Source: Marinimicrobium koreense (GTDB taxonomy: Bacteria > Pseudomonadota > Gammaproteobacteria > Pseudomonadales > Cellvibrionaceae). From it: DNA of 64,000 bases. Below the pieces are notes generated by a model. The model was not told the DNA's origin. It worked only from the letters and a program-made list of their open reading frames with translations, and searched no databases. The stretch lies in the NCBI RefSeq assembly GCF_003762925.1, contig NZ_RJUK01000003.1, forward strand, positions 124,001 to 188,000. Direction: 5' to 3'. Of this stretch, positions 53,396 to 62,567 are shown in pieces. How positions within the stretch are numbered: the first letter of the stretch is position 1; each line of letters opens with the position of its first letter. The translations under genes were made by a program, and so were the position numbers.

Positions 53396-54529
53396 ATGGA
53401 GCTGTCTTGTTCAATCATTCGGGGCGGAACATCCAAGGGTATTTTCGTTCAGGACGGAGATCTAGCAATAGATCCGATCGTCAGAAAGCAGCAGATTTTA
53501 CAGCTGTTCGGAAGCCCACATGGTCGTCAGATTGACGGTTTGGGCGGTGCAGACCCCCTGACCAGCAAGCTGGCTCTGGTTTGTCCATCGAGTCGACCCG
53601 GCATCAATGTTGAGTATGAGTCCATTGAGGTGGGAATTTCAGAGGGTACGCTGAACAACAGCATCATGTGTGGGAACCTGGCTGCGGGGGTCGGTTATTT
53701 TGCCATCACGGAAGGAATGGTCAACACAACGTCTCCCGAAACCGCCATTGCCATCTATTCCAGGAACAATGGAAAAACGATCATAGCCTCAATTCCAAGT
53801 GCTCACGGAATCCCGGATTTATACGGAAGCTACACTATCCATGGTGTTCCGGGAAGCGGACCCGAGGTCAGGCTGAACTTTATCGATCCGGCCGGGGCGG
53901 TAACCGGAAAATTACTTCCCATGGATGAACCACTGTCTGTGATCACCCTGAGTGACGGTCAAAGACTGAGTTACTCACTCATCGACTCCGGAACTCTCTA
54001 TGCCTTTTTCATGGCAGAAGATCTGGGAATTACCGGACATGAAACGCCCGCCGAACTTGACTGCAACATGACTTTTAAAGCATGTGCCGATGTCGTTCGA
54101 GACCGAGTGGTCGAAGCATTCAATGAGAAAGAGCGTGATCAACCCGGCGTTGATTCTAGCTCCCGATTACTGAACAAAAAAGATCTGAAGATTGCCGTGC
54201 TGGCGGCACCCGATGCGAAAGACACTGAAGCGGATATTGTTGCGAAAGTCATAAACCCCTTCAATGTTCACAAAGCGTTTGCCGTTTCAGGGGCAATCTG
54301 TCTTTCCACCGCTACCGTCATTCCCGAAACGATCGCTCACAACTTCTGCCCGTCGGGCCCCTCCCCTGCCAGAATTAGAATCAGGCACCCCAGTGGAACG
54401 ATGTGCACGACCGTGGATTTCGAACAGAAGCTTAAAGAGATACGAATATCCAGCGCTTCAGTTTCCCGAACTGCGCGCATCCTCATGCGAGGAACCGCAT
54501 TCATTCCTGACCATTCAGGATATTCTTGA
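53396..54529 (+). CDS. PrpF-family isomerase (methylaconitate/oxalomesaconate tautomerase-like)
   Basis: A 377-residue protein of the diaminopimelate-epimerase-like fold. Signature positions are present: SCSIIRGGTSKGIF at the N-terminus, DGLGGADPLTSKLALV, and the cysteine motif MCGNLAAGVGYFAI, plus AVSGAICLSTAT. Known members isomerise cis/trans double bonds of tricarboxylic acids such as 2-methylaconitate. No propionate or gallate degradation gene is nearby, so in this setting it may make an unusual unsaturated carboxylic acid to be attached to a surface polymer. It shares one base with the next gene. Confidence 0.88.
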   Translation: MELSCSIIRGGTSKGIFVQDGDLAIDPIVRKQQILQLFGSPHGRQIDGLGGADPLTSKLALVCPSSRPGINVEYESIEVGISEGTLNNSIMCGNLAAGVGYFAITEGMVNTTSPETAIAIYSRNNGKTIIASIPSAHGIPDLYGSYTIHGVPGSGPEVRLNFIDPAGAVTGKLLPMDEPLSVITLSDGQRLSYSLIDSGTLYAFFMAEDLGITGHETPAELDCNMTFKACADVVRDRVVEAFNEKERDQPGVDSSSRLLNKKDLKIAVLAAPDAKDTEADIVAKVINPFNVHKAFAVSGAICLSTATVIPETIAHNFCPSGPSPARIRIRHPSGTMCTTVDFEQKLKEIRISSASVSRTARILMRGTAFIPDHSGYS

Positions 54530-55749
54530 TGAACATGCATCCGTCGCATCCATCGGAGAACTTGAGAGCCACTCCAGAGATCAGGTCCGATACCGCTTCG
54601 GACCTGAGATCCCCCAACGGTTACCTGGTGTCGATCACACAGCTGGCGGACATTGATTCATCCATGATTGATCGCTGGAAAACGCTGGAAGCCAACGCCT
54701 CTGAGCCAAACCCTTACTTATCCGCTGACTTTATCATCCCGGCGGCGCGGCACCTGAGCAACCCGACATCACTCCTCATGGTTGCAATCAGTGACCCAGA
54801 GTATTGTTTGAGAGGAATTTTAGTTATTACCGAACGATCCGCAAACCTGCGGTTTCCATTTCGCCATTATGCGCTGTTCAAGTCCCCCCACTCTTTTATT
54901 GGTGGCGTTTTGATCAGTAAGACGCATCAGAAAGAAGTATTTGATACGATTATTTATTACTTTCGATCAAGTAGATCAAAGTATAAAGCGTTGTATATTG
55001 ATGACTTGTACATAAGCTCCAACGTCTACCACCACCTGTCAAACACGCTTTTTTCGGGAGTCTATCTACACGATTCCTACCGAAGGGCCGTCATTGACCT
55101 TCGGTCCACGACACGCTCTCTGGTCGGCGCACTGGACCATAAGAAAGTCAAGGACCTGGAACGATGCAAGCGAAAGTTCAGGAAAAAAGGAGTCTATCAC
55201 TGGCGAATTGTCGAAGGATCAGACATTACGGAAGATACTGTTGAGGCATTTCTTGATCTTGAGAACAAGGGCTGGAAGGGTGAAAAAAATACATCGATCC
55301 GATCCTCCCCAAGTGAAGAGGCCTTCTTTCGTGAAATGGTCTACAACTTCTCCGGGGAAAGCCGGATATTTTTCACTGAAATACTCATTGACGAGTTAAT
55401 CATCGCGTCTACCTGTAACTTCCGTATAGATAACAGGGTATTCGCCTTCAAGGTATCCTGGGATGTCGATTTCCGATCCTTCAGTCCTGGCATGTTGAAT
55501 GAGTACGAATTTTTGCACTATCTGGATCGAAACAGAAACTCCATTCACTATGTCGATAGCGGCTCATCCCATGATTCCTATATTGAAAAATTCTGGCCCG
55601 ATCGGGCCCATATAGTGAACGGCTACTGTCTGTTCAGCCGACCATTACTCATTTTCACTAACCTACTATCAGCAATACGAAATTTGCTTAGAATCACCAG
55701 GCGGTACAGCCGTCAGCTGAAATCAATAATGAGCTTCAGGGGGCAGTAA
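54529..55749 (+). CDS. FemAB/GNAT-like acyltransferase
   Basis: A 406-residue protein of the BioF2/CelD-like GNAT group. The basic helix is HKKVKDLERCKRKFRKKG, followed by FLDLENKGWKGEKNTSI, a known landmark of the group (LExxgWKG), and IHYVDSGSSHDSYIEKFWPDR near the end. The N-terminal 35 residues are variable. ATG 54529 shares a base with the PrpF-like stop; a TTG two codons earlier and ATG 54535 are alternatives. It is followed without gap by an ATP-grasp ligase, the same pairing as at 9.4-14 kb. Confidence 0.82.
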   Translation: MNMHPSHPSENLRATPEIRSDTASDLRSPNGYLVSITQLADIDSSMIDRWKTLEANASEPNPYLSADFIIPAARHLSNPTSLLMVAISDPEYCLRGILVITERSANLRFPFRHYALFKSPHSFIGGVLISKTHQKEVFDTIIYYFRSSRSKYKALYIDDLYISSNVYHHLSNTLFSGVYLHDSYRRAVIDLRSTTRSLVGALDHKKVKDLERCKRKFRKKGVYHWRIVEGSDITEDTVEAFLDLENKGWKGEKNTSIRSSPSEEAFFREMVYNFSGESRIFFTEILIDELIIASTCNFRIDNRVFAFKVSWDVDFRSFSPGMLNEYEFLHYLDRNRNSIHYVDSGSSHDSYIEKFWPDRAHIVNGYCLFSRPLLIFTNLLSAIRNLLRITRRYSRQLKSIMSFRGQ

Positions 55750-56996
55750 TGACCACATTTCCCAACAAAGTCATAGTCACCTCCTGTATGGGAGGTTCCC
55801 AGGGAGATCTTGGCGTCGTTAGAGCGCTGGGGCGAACGGGCGTTTCAGTCATTCTTCTTTCCGAATACGCCTCCAGTATCGCCCAGTACTCCCGCTACGC
55901 CGTGCGGATGATCCATGAGCCCGGGTTTACCCAGAACCCGGACTCTGCACTGGCGTGTCTTATGAAGATTGCTGAAAGCGAAGCGCATAAGCCCATCATC
56001 TTCCCCACTGCTGATCCGGATTTGACGGTATTATCTAACCTCAGAGATAAGCTGGAACCTCACTTCCATCTGTTCTTATCTACTCGGGAGCTTATTGACA
56101 CCTGCCTTGATAAAGGAAAATTTTTCGAGTTTGCCAAGCACCTGAACTTTCCGATCCCTCACACCCACGCACCAAACGACTTCGATGAGCTGATAGAGCT
56201 TTCCCACTCAATCAGTTATCCAACCATTCTCAAGCCACTCGTACCCCAAACATGGAGTCAACCCGAGATACAGCGTATCGTGGATGAAAAGAAAGCGTTA
56301 GTCATTGACACACCGGAAGCCTTGATTGATCGATACAGAGCCATAGCCCCTCTGAATAAAGACATGGCAATTCAGGATTATATTCCCGGCAGGGATGATC
56401 GACTTTATTCGCTTCACATCTATATGGACCGTCAGGGCCAACCCGTGGCGTATTTTACTGGCCAAAAGATTCGGACCTACCCCACATACGCCGGCATTGG
56501 CTGCTTTGTTCGCAGCGTTTACGTGCCAGACATCGTATCTTCTGGTATCGATATTCTACGAAAACTTCACTACACCGGCATGGCGCTCCTGCAATTCAAG
56601 CAAGACAGTCGCACGGGAGAGTTCAAGCTGCTTGAGATAAACCCTCGCGCCAGTTCCTGGAACCTGTTGGCAGAACGTTGTGGAGTGAACCTGCCTTACT
56701 TGGCATGCCTGGAAACGCTCGGAATGGATCTGCCACCTCGTCCCCGACAGAAGGAGGGTGTCAACTATGTGTTCTTCAGTCACGATATCCGGGCGTTTTT
56801 CGACTATCGCAAACACGGGGACTGGAGTACCTGGGCGTGGCTTCGTTCCCTGCTGGGGCGAAACGTCTTTCAGTATTGGTGTCTGGACGATCCAAAACCG
56901 TTTTTTGTGTCGGTGGGCAGAGCGTTGATGTCCGCTGGTAAACGAGTAACCCGGCGCGTCACACGACGCCTTCGGCCGGTCCACTCAGCAGGATAG
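55749..56996 (+). CDS. ATP-grasp ligase-like protein
   Basis: A 415-residue ATP-grasp enzyme. N-terminal domain VIVTSCMGGSQGDLGVVRAL, ATP-grasp core with IQDYIPGRDD and TGMALLQFKQDSR, and the metal-binding motif LLEINPRASSW. A C-terminal extension of about 80 residues has several Arg repeats (RRVTRRVTRRLR-like). Substrates are unknown; amide or ester formation with an acid is expected. Start ATG 55749 overlaps the upstream stop by one base. The gene closes the accessory operon, followed by repeats. Confidence 0.85.
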   Translation: MTTFPNKVIVTSCMGGSQGDLGVVRALGRTGVSVILLSEYASSIAQYSRYAVRMIHEPGFTQNPDSALACLMKIAESEAHKPIIFPTADPDLTVLSNLRDKLEPHFHLFLSTRELIDTCLDKGKFFEFAKHLNFPIPHTHAPNDFDELIELSHSISYPTILKPLVPQTWSQPEIQRIVDEKKALVIDTPEALIDRYRAIAPLNKDMAIQDYIPGRDDRLYSLHIYMDRQGQPVAYFTGQKIRTYPTYAGIGCFVRSVYVPDIVSSGIDILRKLHYTGMALLQFKQDSRTGEFKLLEINPRASSWNLLAERCGVNLPYLACLETLGMDLPPRPRQKEGVNYVFFSHDIRAFFDYRKHGDWSTWAWLRSLLGRNVFQYWCLDDPKPFFVSVGRALMSAGKRVTRRVTRRLRPVHSAG

Positions 56997-57032
56997 GCGA
57001 AACGTAATCCGATATCGAGCGCGGTGGTAAAA

Positions 57033-57062
57033 GTCGGATTATGGCCGTTGGCCTAATCCGAC
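57033..57062. repeat. Palindromic repeat of a second type
   Basis: GTCGGATT-ATGGCC ... GGCC-TAATCCGAC, a 30-base near-perfect hairpin with a GTT loop. A related half (GTAATCCGAT) occurs at 57004-57013. It differs in sequence from the GGCGGAT-type REP copies. Confidence 0.65.
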
Positions 57063-57125
57063 CTACGTAGCTCGGGCTTTTTTGTTTTGGGGAACCTAAT
57101 TAACGGCGGATGCGCACTCCGATGC

Positions 57126-57226
57126 GGCGGATGCGCTGCGCTTATCCGCCCTACGCAAACCTTGCGAGCCTCCCCGTAGGGCGGATCGGTCCGACGCATC
57201 GGAGCGCGCAAGCGCGCATCCGCCAC
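57126..57226. repeat. REP-like palindromes, copies 4 and 5 in tandem
   Basis: Two head-to-head elements: 57126-57155 (GGCGGATGCGC ... GCGCTTATCCGCC) and 57176-57226 (GTAGGGCGGATC ... GCGCGCATCCGCC), with an extra half at 57104-57115. They fill the gap between the convergent ATP-grasp and fadE genes. Confidence 0.7.
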
Positions 57227-57250
57227 CAGAAGAAACCTTTCGTCGTCTTT

Positions 57251-59665
57251 CTACAGCTTATCGAACGCGTCGGTCAGCAGGCAATCGTAGCGTTTTGCAT
57301 CGTACTCTTTGAGCCGGGCGATATCCTCGTTGCGGATCAGGCCTTTCGCGGCGGCATCATCCAGTCGCTCATCCAGTGTTTCCCCGGTCAGCTCCCCTTT
57401 CGCCTGGGCGCGAACAAAGGTGCTCCAGGTGGGCTCCAGTGACAGCAACATCTGGTAGGTGGTTTCCACCCGGCCAATGGGGTCGTCGGCCTTATCGTTT
57501 TCATACACAAACGGGCGGAAGGCTTTGCGCACCGGGTTGTCTTCCAGGATCAAGCCGCCGAGCGTGCGGATGGCGTTGTCGTCGGGCTTGGTGAGCACCC
57601 GGCCGAGGGGGAATACCATCCACTTGAGTGCGCAGGCCATGGTGCGCTTCGGGAAGTTGCGATAAAAATCGTACAGCGCTTCCTGAGCGGTGTAGAGGGC
57701 GTAACGCAGTGCGTATTCCGCGTGCGCATCCTCCTCATCGGTGCGGGCATGGGCGGAGTGGAACTTCAGAATGGCACAGGCGATAAACAGTTGGCTGTGC
57801 ACATCACCCAGTCGGGCGGACAACAGTTCCCGGCGCTTCAGGTCGCCACCGAGAATGCCCAGGGCCATATCCGAGGTGACCGCGAGGCCGGCACTCAGCA
57901 GGTTGATGCGCTGGTACCAGCGGCGACTGAATTCGTTGGCATTCTCCGGCACCCCGCTGAATCGGGCGCGGGTAATCCCAAAAAGTTTGACCCGCAACAG
58001 GTTGCTGAACAGATGCCCCATGTGGCGGATAAACAGCTTGTCGAAATCTTTCAGCCCCTGTTCCTGATCACTGGCCTGAATGGCCTGAAGCTCATCGAAC
58101 AGGTAGGGGTGACAGCGCATGGCGCCCTGGCCGAAGATCATCAGCGAGCGGGTCAGAATGTTTGCCCCCTCAACGGTGATGGCCACCGGCACGCTCTGGT
58201 AGGGCAACGCCAGGAAGTTGCGCGGGCCGTGCTGGATGGCGCGACCACCCACCACGTCCATGCTGTGGTTGACCACCCGGCGCATCATTTCGGTGGCATG
58301 GTACTTGGCCATGGCGGTCATGACGGAAGGCGAACCGGTTTCCAGCCCTTTGGTCACCATTTGACGGAAGGCTTCCATGGTGTAGGCGCAACTGGCAATG
58401 TCCGCCGTCGCTTCCTGCACCCCTTCAAACTTGCCCACTTCGGTATTGAACTGGCGACGGATGCGGGCGTAGGCCCCCACGGTACGATAGAGCATTTCCC
58501 CGCTGGCGGTTGCCAACGCCGGCAGCGAGATGCCGCGCCCGGCACCGAGACACTCAATCAGCATCCGCCAACCCTTGCCAGCCATGGGCGCGCCACCAAT
58601 GATCCAGTCCACGGGAATGAACACGTCCTGGCCTTTGATCGGACCGTTCATAAAGGGCGAGCCCGGATGGTGGCGCTTGCCGATCTCCACACCCGGATGG
58701 TTGGCGGGCAAAAGGGCACAGGTAATGCCGTAGTCGGATTTACTGGAATCACCCAGCAGGCCGTCGGGATCGTGCAGTTTGAACGCCAGGCCCACCACAG
58801 TGGCCACCGGCGCTAGGGTGATCCAGCGCTTGCTGAAAGTCAGCTTGAGACCCAGCACTTCCTGGCCTTCAAACTCGCCTTTGCAGACGATCCCCACATC
58901 GGGAATGGAGCCGGCATCGGAGCCCGCTTCCGGCCCTGTCAGGCCAAAGCAGGGGATTTCGGTCCCGTTGGCCAGCCCGGGGAGCCAGCGTTGTTTCTGT
59001 TCGTCGGTGCCGTATTTCATCAACAGCTCACCGGGGCCCAGGGAGTTGGGCACCATGGCGGTCACGGCGGTGGTGCCGGAGCGGCTGGCGATCTTGCTCA
59101 TGATCCGGCTCTGGGCGTAGGGGCCAAAGTCCTTACCACCAAACTCCTTGGGAATGATCAGGCCCAGGAAGCCCTTGTCTTTCAGGAACTGCCAGGCTTC
59201 TTCCGGCAGATCTTTACGATGATGGTGGATGTCGAACTCATCGAGCATGCCGCAGAGCTCTTCCACTTCATTATCGAGGAAGCTTTGCTCTTCCTGGGTC
59301 AGCTGGGGCAAACCGATCTGCGCGAACTCGTGCCAGTCGGGCCGGCCGCTGAACAGGTCTTTTTCCCACCAGGTGGTGCCCGCCTCCAGCGCTTCGCGCT
59401 CGGTGGTGCTCATGCTCGGCATGGCTTTGCCCAGCACCTGGAACACCGGCTTGGACAACAGGGGCCGGCGCAGCGCCGGAACGTTGAGAATCAGGAGAAC
59501 CGCCGCCAGTGGTACCACAAGCCACAGAGACCAGAAGGCCGGAGTCAGATACCCCAGCAGATACCAGGTCAGGGCCACCGCAGCGGAGCCCAACGGCAGC
59601 GGAATGCGCCGGTAAATGACCACACCGATAACCACCAACAGCACTACAATGGACAGCAAAACCAT
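57251..59665 (-). CDS. fadE: Acyl-CoA dehydrogenase FadE
   Basis: An 804-residue flavoenzyme of the long FadE type (E. coli FadE is about 814), catalysing the first step of fatty acid beta-oxidation. Two N-terminal hydrophobic helices (VLLSIVVLLVVIGVVIY and the following segment) anchor it to the membrane. The acyl-CoA dehydrogenase core has FGLTGPEAGSD, LKLTFSKRWITLAPVA and GRAIQHGPRNFL. The C-terminal DUF1974-type domain follows (FVYENDKADDPIGRVETTYQ). ATG 59665 has AGGGAGAAGG upstream. Not functionally linked to the polysaccharide genes. Confidence 0.96.
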   Translation of the reverse strand: MVLLSIVVLLVVIGVVIYRRIPLPLGSAAVALTWYLLGYLTPAFWSLWLVVPLAAVLLILNVPALRRPLLSKPVFQVLGKAMPSMSTTEREALEAGTTWWEKDLFSGRPDWHEFAQIGLPQLTQEEQSFLDNEVEELCGMLDEFDIHHHRKDLPEEAWQFLKDKGFLGLIIPKEFGGKDFGPYAQSRIMSKIASRSGTTAVTAMVPNSLGPGELLMKYGTDEQKQRWLPGLANGTEIPCFGLTGPEAGSDAGSIPDVGIVCKGEFEGQEVLGLKLTFSKRWITLAPVATVVGLAFKLHDPDGLLGDSSKSDYGITCALLPANHPGVEIGKRHHPGSPFMNGPIKGQDVFIPVDWIIGGAPMAGKGWRMLIECLGAGRGISLPALATASGEMLYRTVGAYARIRRQFNTEVGKFEGVQEATADIASCAYTMEAFRQMVTKGLETGSPSVMTAMAKYHATEMMRRVVNHSMDVVGGRAIQHGPRNFLALPYQSVPVAITVEGANILTRSLMIFGQGAMRCHPYLFDELQAIQASDQEQGLKDFDKLFIRHMGHLFSNLLRVKLFGITRARFSGVPENANEFSRRWYQRINLLSAGLAVTSDMALGILGGDLKRRELLSARLGDVHSQLFIACAILKFHSAHARTDEEDAHAEYALRYALYTAQEALYDFYRNFPKRTMACALKWMVFPLGRVLTKPDDNAIRTLGGLILEDNPVRKAFRPFVYENDKADDPIGRVETTYQMLLSLEPTWSTFVRAQAKGELTGETLDERLDDAAAKGLIRNEDIARLKEYDAKRYDCLLTDAFDKL

Positions 59666-59776
59666 AACCTTCTCCCTTATTCTCCAACGTCGGGCTCGAA
59701 CTCCGGCCCACACAGTCCTAACAATAGCGTAATTTGCGATCCCCTTGGGGACAATTTTGTGTCTGGCCGGGCGGGC

Positions 59777-61111
59777 TTACTGGCGGGGGTTCAACCCCGC
59801 CGCCAGGGCGCGCCGATAAGCCGCCAGCGCCGGCACCAGCCCCATCACCAGGGCCAGCCCCAGTATGCCCAGCATTAGATACGCGGTCTGTGCGCTCATC
59901 GGATTAATCGCGATAAACAAGCCGAATTCACTGGCCAGCCAGGGCTGGGCGAGCGCCAATCCCGCCATCAGCAACAGGGTTCCGAACACCAGACTGAGCA
60001 GAGTGATCAGAGCAACCTCCAGCTCGATCAGCAGCACCAGGGTCAGGCCGCTGGCACCGACCGTGCGCAGTATCGCCAGCTCCCTTCGCCGCTCCCCCAT
60101 GGACGCCAGCAGCATGGTCATCATCCCCGCCAGCGTCGCCAGCAACACCAGGAAGCTGATCAGATACAGCAGGTTCTCCGCCACCGCCAGCAGCTGCCAG
60201 AGCTCGGTCAGCGCCACGCCGGGGAGGATCGCGGTCATGGGCTCATTCCGGGTGGTGTTCAGTTCCCGCTGAAGGGCGAAGACCATGGGCCGGCTTTTAA
60301 GGCCCAGAAGCACCGCATTGATATTGCCCGGCACCGGCTCCATCGACTGGTCGGGTGCCTCGGAGTGCTGCTGATGATGATCATGATGGGCATGACCCCC
60401 ATGGTCATGGTCGTCGTGCCCGGCCGTTCCATGCTCGGCATGGCCGTGATCATCGTGTGCATCCGATGACTCACCCCCATGTAAGCCTTCCATGGCAAGC
60501 AATGTCATATGCACCCGCCGATCCGCGGGCGTACCGGTGGGTTCAAGAATGCCCACCACGGTCATGGGATGATCATCGTGGTGGGTGAAGCTCACCCCGG
60601 CACTGCCGTGGGCCACCACCAGCGAATCCCCTAGCCCGTAACCCAGCTCGCGGGCGGCCGCGGCGCCCAGGACCACTTGATCATCGCTGTGGGCGGCAAA
60701 AGGCCGGCCCTCGGCAAACACCAGAGGCTGGTCCTGGCCATAGCGGTAACGCTCAAAGTAGGACCAGTGAGTCGCAAACACCGGGAAGCCCTGGACCGCG
60801 TCGCCCAGAGCGATCGGCACCGCCCAGTCCACCATCGGGTGGTGCGCTAGGCGCTCATACGCGTCCGGGCTCAAGCTGGTGCTGGGTTGCCCCATCTGGA
60901 ACACCGAATAGAGCAGCAGGTTGGTCTGGCCTCCTCGTGGCCCCACAATCAGATCGGTGCCAGAGAGGGTCTGCCGGAAGCTGTCCTTGGCCTGATGGCG
61001 CAAATGATCGATCCCCAGAAGCAGCGCAACACCGATACTCAGGGCCAATAGCGTCAATGCCACGGTGGTACGACGGTTCCAGAGACTGGCTCGGGCAATC
61101 TGAGTCAACAT
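59777..61111 (-). CDS. ABC transporter permease with a histidine-rich loop (zinc-linked)
   Basis: A 444-residue FtsX/MacB-type permease with a first helix at about residues 17-35, a large periplasmic domain and three C-terminal helices (from about 325). Unusually, residues 211-249 contain 14 histidines with Asp and Gly (HAHHDHH and repeats), a typical zinc-binding patch. It overlaps functionally with the ATPase gene just upstream (1-base gap). ATG 61111 has GGAG upstream. The neighbours (DUF3299, YeiR-type GTPase with a Zur-like box) support a role in zinc handling; the transported substrate is not proven. Confidence 0.87.
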   Translation of the reverse strand: MLTQIARASLWNRRTTVALTLLALSIGVALLLGIDHLRHQAKDSFRQTLSGTDLIVGPRGGQTNLLLYSVFQMGQPSTSLSPDAYERLAHHPMVDWAVPIALGDAVQGFPVFATHWSYFERYRYGQDQPLVFAEGRPFAAHSDDQVVLGAAAARELGYGLGDSLVVAHGSAGVSFTHHDDHPMTVVGILEPTGTPADRRVHMTLLAMEGLHGGESSDAHDDHGHAEHGTAGHDDHDHGGHAHHDHHQQHSEAPDQSMEPVPGNINAVLLGLKSRPMVFALQRELNTTRNEPMTAILPGVALTELWQLLAVAENLLYLISFLVLLATLAGMMTMLLASMGERRRELAILRTVGASGLTLVLLIELEVALITLLSLVFGTLLLMAGLALAQPWLASEFGLFIAINPMSAQTAYLMLGILGLALVMGLVPALAAYRRALAAGLNPRQ

Positions 61112-61112
61112 C

Positions 61113-61850
61113 TCAAAGCTCCTCCCCGACGGATACCCGGGACAGCTCGCGCAGATCCTGCTGGTGGTCGAACGCGGTCGCCAGGGAGCGATCGTGGCTG
61201 ACAAATATCAGGGTGCTGCCGGTTTCAGCCACCTGGCGGAGCATCACCTCCATAAAGGCGTCCCGGTGGTCACTGTCCAGAGCCGAGCTGGGTTCGTCGG
61301 CAAGCAGAATCTCCGGACGGGTAATCAGGGCCCGGGCAACGGCCACCCGCTGCTGTTGTCCGACACTCAGGTTGCTGGCCGGCTGTTCCGCGATTTCCAG
61401 GGGTAAACCCAGGGCACAAAGCAGTTCCCGGGCGTGATTACGGACGTCCGATGGGGTCGCCGGGGTGCCGTCCTCCGGTGTGCGGCGGGCGAAATGCGCG
61501 GCCAGACACACATTGGCCAACACGGTCAGGTAGGGAATCAGGTTAAACTGTTGAAACACCACCCCGATGTGTCGGGCCCGGAATCGGTCCCGTTGGCGAC
61601 CGCTAAGCGCGGCCATTGACTGCCCGAGCAGGGTCACCTCGCCCCGTTGCGGCAGGACAATACCCGCCAGCAGGTTGAGCAGGCTGGTTTTACCCGCGCC
61701 GGAGGGACCGTACAGAAACAGGCGCTCACCGGGCGCCAGACTGAAGTCCGGAATATCCAGTACGGGCGCGCTTTGGCCGGGCCAGGCAAATTGCACATCA
61801 CGCAGGGCGATGGCCGGAGTCATTGGGGTGTTTTTGTGGTCAGTGTCCAT
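61113..61850 (-). CDS. ABC transporter ATP-binding protein (LolD/MacB-like)
   Basis: A 245-residue ATPase. Walker A GPSGAGKTS, Q-loop VVFQQFNLIPYL, signature LSVGQQQRVAVARAL, Walker B ILLADEPSSALD and H-loop FVSHDRS are intact. It powers the His-rich permease encoded directly downstream. ATG 61850 has AGG close upstream; ATG 61823 is an alternative without a ribosome site. Divergent from the DUF3299 gene with only 33 bases between, so their promoters must overlap the coding ends. Confidence 0.94.
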   Translation of the reverse strand: MDTDHKNTPMTPAIALRDVQFAWPGQSAPVLDIPDFSLAPGERLFLYGPSGAGKTSLLNLLAGIVLPQRGEVTLLGQSMAALSGRQRDRFRARHIGVVFQQFNLIPYLTVLANVCLAAHFARRTPEDGTPATPSDVRNHARELLCALGLPLEIAEQPASNLSVGQQQRVAVARALITRPEILLADEPSSALDSDHRDAFMEVMLRQVAETGSTLIFVSHDRSLATAFDHQQDLRELSRVSVGEEL

Positions 61851-61883
61851 AATCCTGAAAGCTGTTGTTGGAGTTGTTAGAAG

Positions 61884-62504
61884 ATGCGTCGTCCCCTGTA
61901 CCTGAGCGCGGCATTGATATTCGGAGTCCTATGGACTCTCAATTCGTTCGCGGATTCCCCGAAAACCATCGAGTGGACCGACTTGATGCCAGAGGAGGAC
62001 CTGCGCCTGCTCGAATCCATGCCCACCGTCGATCACGGCGACCTGAGCGATGAGGAGCTGGCGGAAGACCCCGCAAACCAGTCGCTTCGCCCTCAGGACC
62101 GGGATCTGGCTGGCGAGGTCGAAAATGCCATCGCCCAGGCCATGGGCGATACCGCCAATGAGGGCGGCCGCACCTGGGAAGACGCTCTGGTGTCCACCAA
62201 CACCCGGCCGGAATTCGACAACACCGAGATCCGCCTGCCTGGGTTTATCGTGCCGCTGGAGTTCGACGACGAGATGAACATCCGCGAGTTCTTTCTGGTG
62301 CCGTATTACGGCGCCTGCATTCATGTGCCGCCCCCACCGCCCAATCAGATCATTTTCGTGAGCTACCCGGAGGGTTTCCAACTCGATGCACTGTACACGC
62401 CTTTCTGGGTGTCCGGGACACTGAAGCTTGAGCGCACCGAAAACGATATGGCGCTGTCGGTGTATTCGATGGATGCGGCGGAGATTGTGGAGTACACCGA
62501 ATAG
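61884..62504 (+). CDS. Secreted DUF3299 family protein
   Basis: A 206-residue exported protein. Signal peptide with cleavage near SFA-D (about residue 23). The DUF3299 core has RLPGFIVPLEFD and the conserved YYGACIHVPPPPPNQ, where Cys and His may bind metal, then TPFWVSGTLKLE. DUF3299 proteins often accompany zinc-related ABC transporters and are thought to act in periplasmic metal handling. GGAG precedes ATG 61884. Divergent from the ABC operon. Confidence 0.88.
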   Translation: MRRPLYLSAALIFGVLWTLNSFADSPKTIEWTDLMPEEDLRLLESMPTVDHGDLSDEELAEDPANQSLRPQDRDLAGEVENAIAQAMGDTANEGGRTWEDALVSTNTRPEFDNTEIRLPGFIVPLEFDDEMNIREFFLVPYYGACIHVPPPPPNQIIFVSYPEGFQLDALYTPFWVSGTLKLERTENDMALSVYSMDAAEIVEYTE

Positions 62505-62525
62505 TTGGGTGCGCGTTGAACGTTT

Positions 62526-62567
62526 GGGTTACGGCGGGTGCGCCTTCGGCTTACCACGCCCTACGCC
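62526..62567. repeat. REP-like palindrome, degenerate copy 6
   Basis: GGGTTACGGCGGGTGCGCC and GGCTTACCACGCCCTACGCC form an imperfect hairpin between the convergent DUF3299 and YeiR-like genes, overlapping the latter's stop codon by a few bases. Confidence 0.55.

Noticed and set aside
57722-59878. Two long plus-strand frames opposite fadE
   Set aside because: fadE is full-length with intact motifs; the antisense translations are low-complexity His/Gly/Gln-rich sequences.
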